A stretch of 64,000 bases of DNA from assembly GCF_020564625.1 (NCBI RefSeq), contig NZ_JAJBZT010000010.1, forward strand, positions 61,872 through 125,871. Reading direction: 5' to 3'. The DNA is from Leeia speluncae (GTDB lineage: Bacteria; Pseudomonadota; Gammaproteobacteria; Burkholderiales; Leeiaceae). The notes below the pieces were generated by a model. It had not been told where the DNA came from and ran no database searches. It saw nothing but the letters and a program-made list of their open reading frames with translations. Shown in pieces: positions 63,739-64,000 of the stretch. Numbering within the stretch: the first letter of the stretch is position 1; the number at the start of each line of letters is the position of its first letter. Both the position numbers and the translations under genes were made by a program.

Positions 63739-64000
63739 CTAATACGCAATACAAACTGATTTCAATTCAGTGAAGTTCTCCACCGCACCACGGCCAAACT
63801 CACGGCCGACGCCAGATTGCTTATGGCCACCAAACGGCATATTCGGGTCTAATGGGATGTGGCTGTTTACCCAGACTGTGCCTGCCTGAATCTCTGGCAC
63901 CACGTGCATGACAGTTGGCAGATTGTCTGACCAGACACTGGCCGCTAGGCCGTATGGGGTATCGTTTGCTAGGTGAATAGCTTCTTCGGTGGTATCAAAT
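63739..64000 (-). CDS. Aldehyde dehydrogenase (C-terminal part; cut by window)
   Basis: The minus strand encodes the last 86 residues of an ALDH-superfamily enzyme: TEEAIHLANDTPYGLAASVW, NLPTVMHVVPEIQAGTVWVNSH, MPFGGHKQSGVGREFGRGAVENFTELKSVCIAY and a TAG stop. This is the conserved C-terminal oligomerisation and NPFGG-type region. The catalytic Cys lies outside the window. Phenylacetaldehyde or amine-derived aldehyde dehydrogenases end this way; the exact substrate is open. Confidence 0.88.
   Translation of the reverse strand, partial: FDTTEEAIHLANDTPYGLAASVWSDNLPTVMHVVPEIQAGTVWVNSHIPLDPNMPFGGHKQSGVGREFGRGAVENFTELKSVCIAY

Overview
The window looks like the chromosome of a moderate-GC betaproteobacterium, probably from the Chromobacteriaceae/Neisseriales neighbourhood. 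I infer this from the gene content and from E. coli/beta-type versions of argG, the hpa genes and the phenol hydroxylase; no rRNA or intact tRNA is present to settle it. Most of the window is catabolic, transport and sensory genes.

Layout. 1-3.6 kb: the end of a DODA-type dioxygenase gene, a guanidinium exporter (gdx/sugE) behind a clear guanidine-II (mini-ykkC) riboswitch, azlCD, and a benE-type benzoate transporter. 3.6-5.0 kb: argG. 5.4-9.5 kb: a decayed integron. It has a truncated intI fragment reading rightward, a candidate Pc promoter, and 4-5 gene cassettes reading leftward, separated by recognisable attC sites. Three of the cassette proteins look like defence-type effectors: a zinc-ribbon plus HEPN protein, a PD-(D/E)xK-like protein, and a SLATT/DUF4231 two-TM protein. 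9.5-12.4 kb: a divergent MocR regulator and PLP-dependent decarboxylase. 12.5-14.5 kb: a hipBA toxin-antitoxin pair, a decayed tRNA-Pro(GGG) 3' fragment, and a chimeric scar made of the 3' ends of the phenol hydroxylase reductase gene and the decarboxylase gene. 15.5-20.2 kb: a complete six-gene multicomponent phenol hydroxylase operon (dmpKLMNOP type) that makes catechol; no catechol ring-cleavage gene and no DmpR-type regulator lie beside it.

20.4-32.1 kb: solute-binding protein, MFS and EamA transporters, a PuuD-like amidase, a PhyH-type dioxygenase with a divergent LacI regulator, and a hybrid histidine kinase paired with a REC-PAS-GGDEF-EAL protein. 32.2-38.1 kb: a rhodanese-AhpD-rhodanese operon with a long palindromic operator, then a zinc-starvation operon (COG0523 GTPase, DUF2796 protein, MacB/LolD-like ABC pair, DUF3299 protein) behind two Zur-like boxes. 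38.1-48.9 kb: a LysR/SDR pair in which the SDR has lost the YxxxK motif, a solute-binding protein with a GGDEF-EAL sensor, and an operon of a solute-binding protein, a soluble chemotaxis transducer fused to a second solute-binding domain, and an MFS exporter.

48.9-61.1 kb: a full homoprotocatechuate meta-cleavage pathway. On the minus strand lie split hpaG1/hpaG2, hpaE, two paralogous hpaD genes, hpaF, an MFS transporter, gabD, hpaH and hpaI, taking homoprotocatechuate to pyruvate and succinate. On the plus strand lie a GlcG/HbpS-like gene that sits directly behind an intrinsic terminator, then hpaR and hpaA. The hydroxylase hpaBC is not in the window. 61.1-64 kb: an FKBP isomerase, a DUF3156-like gene, an APC permease, and an aldehyde dehydrogenase cut by the right edge.
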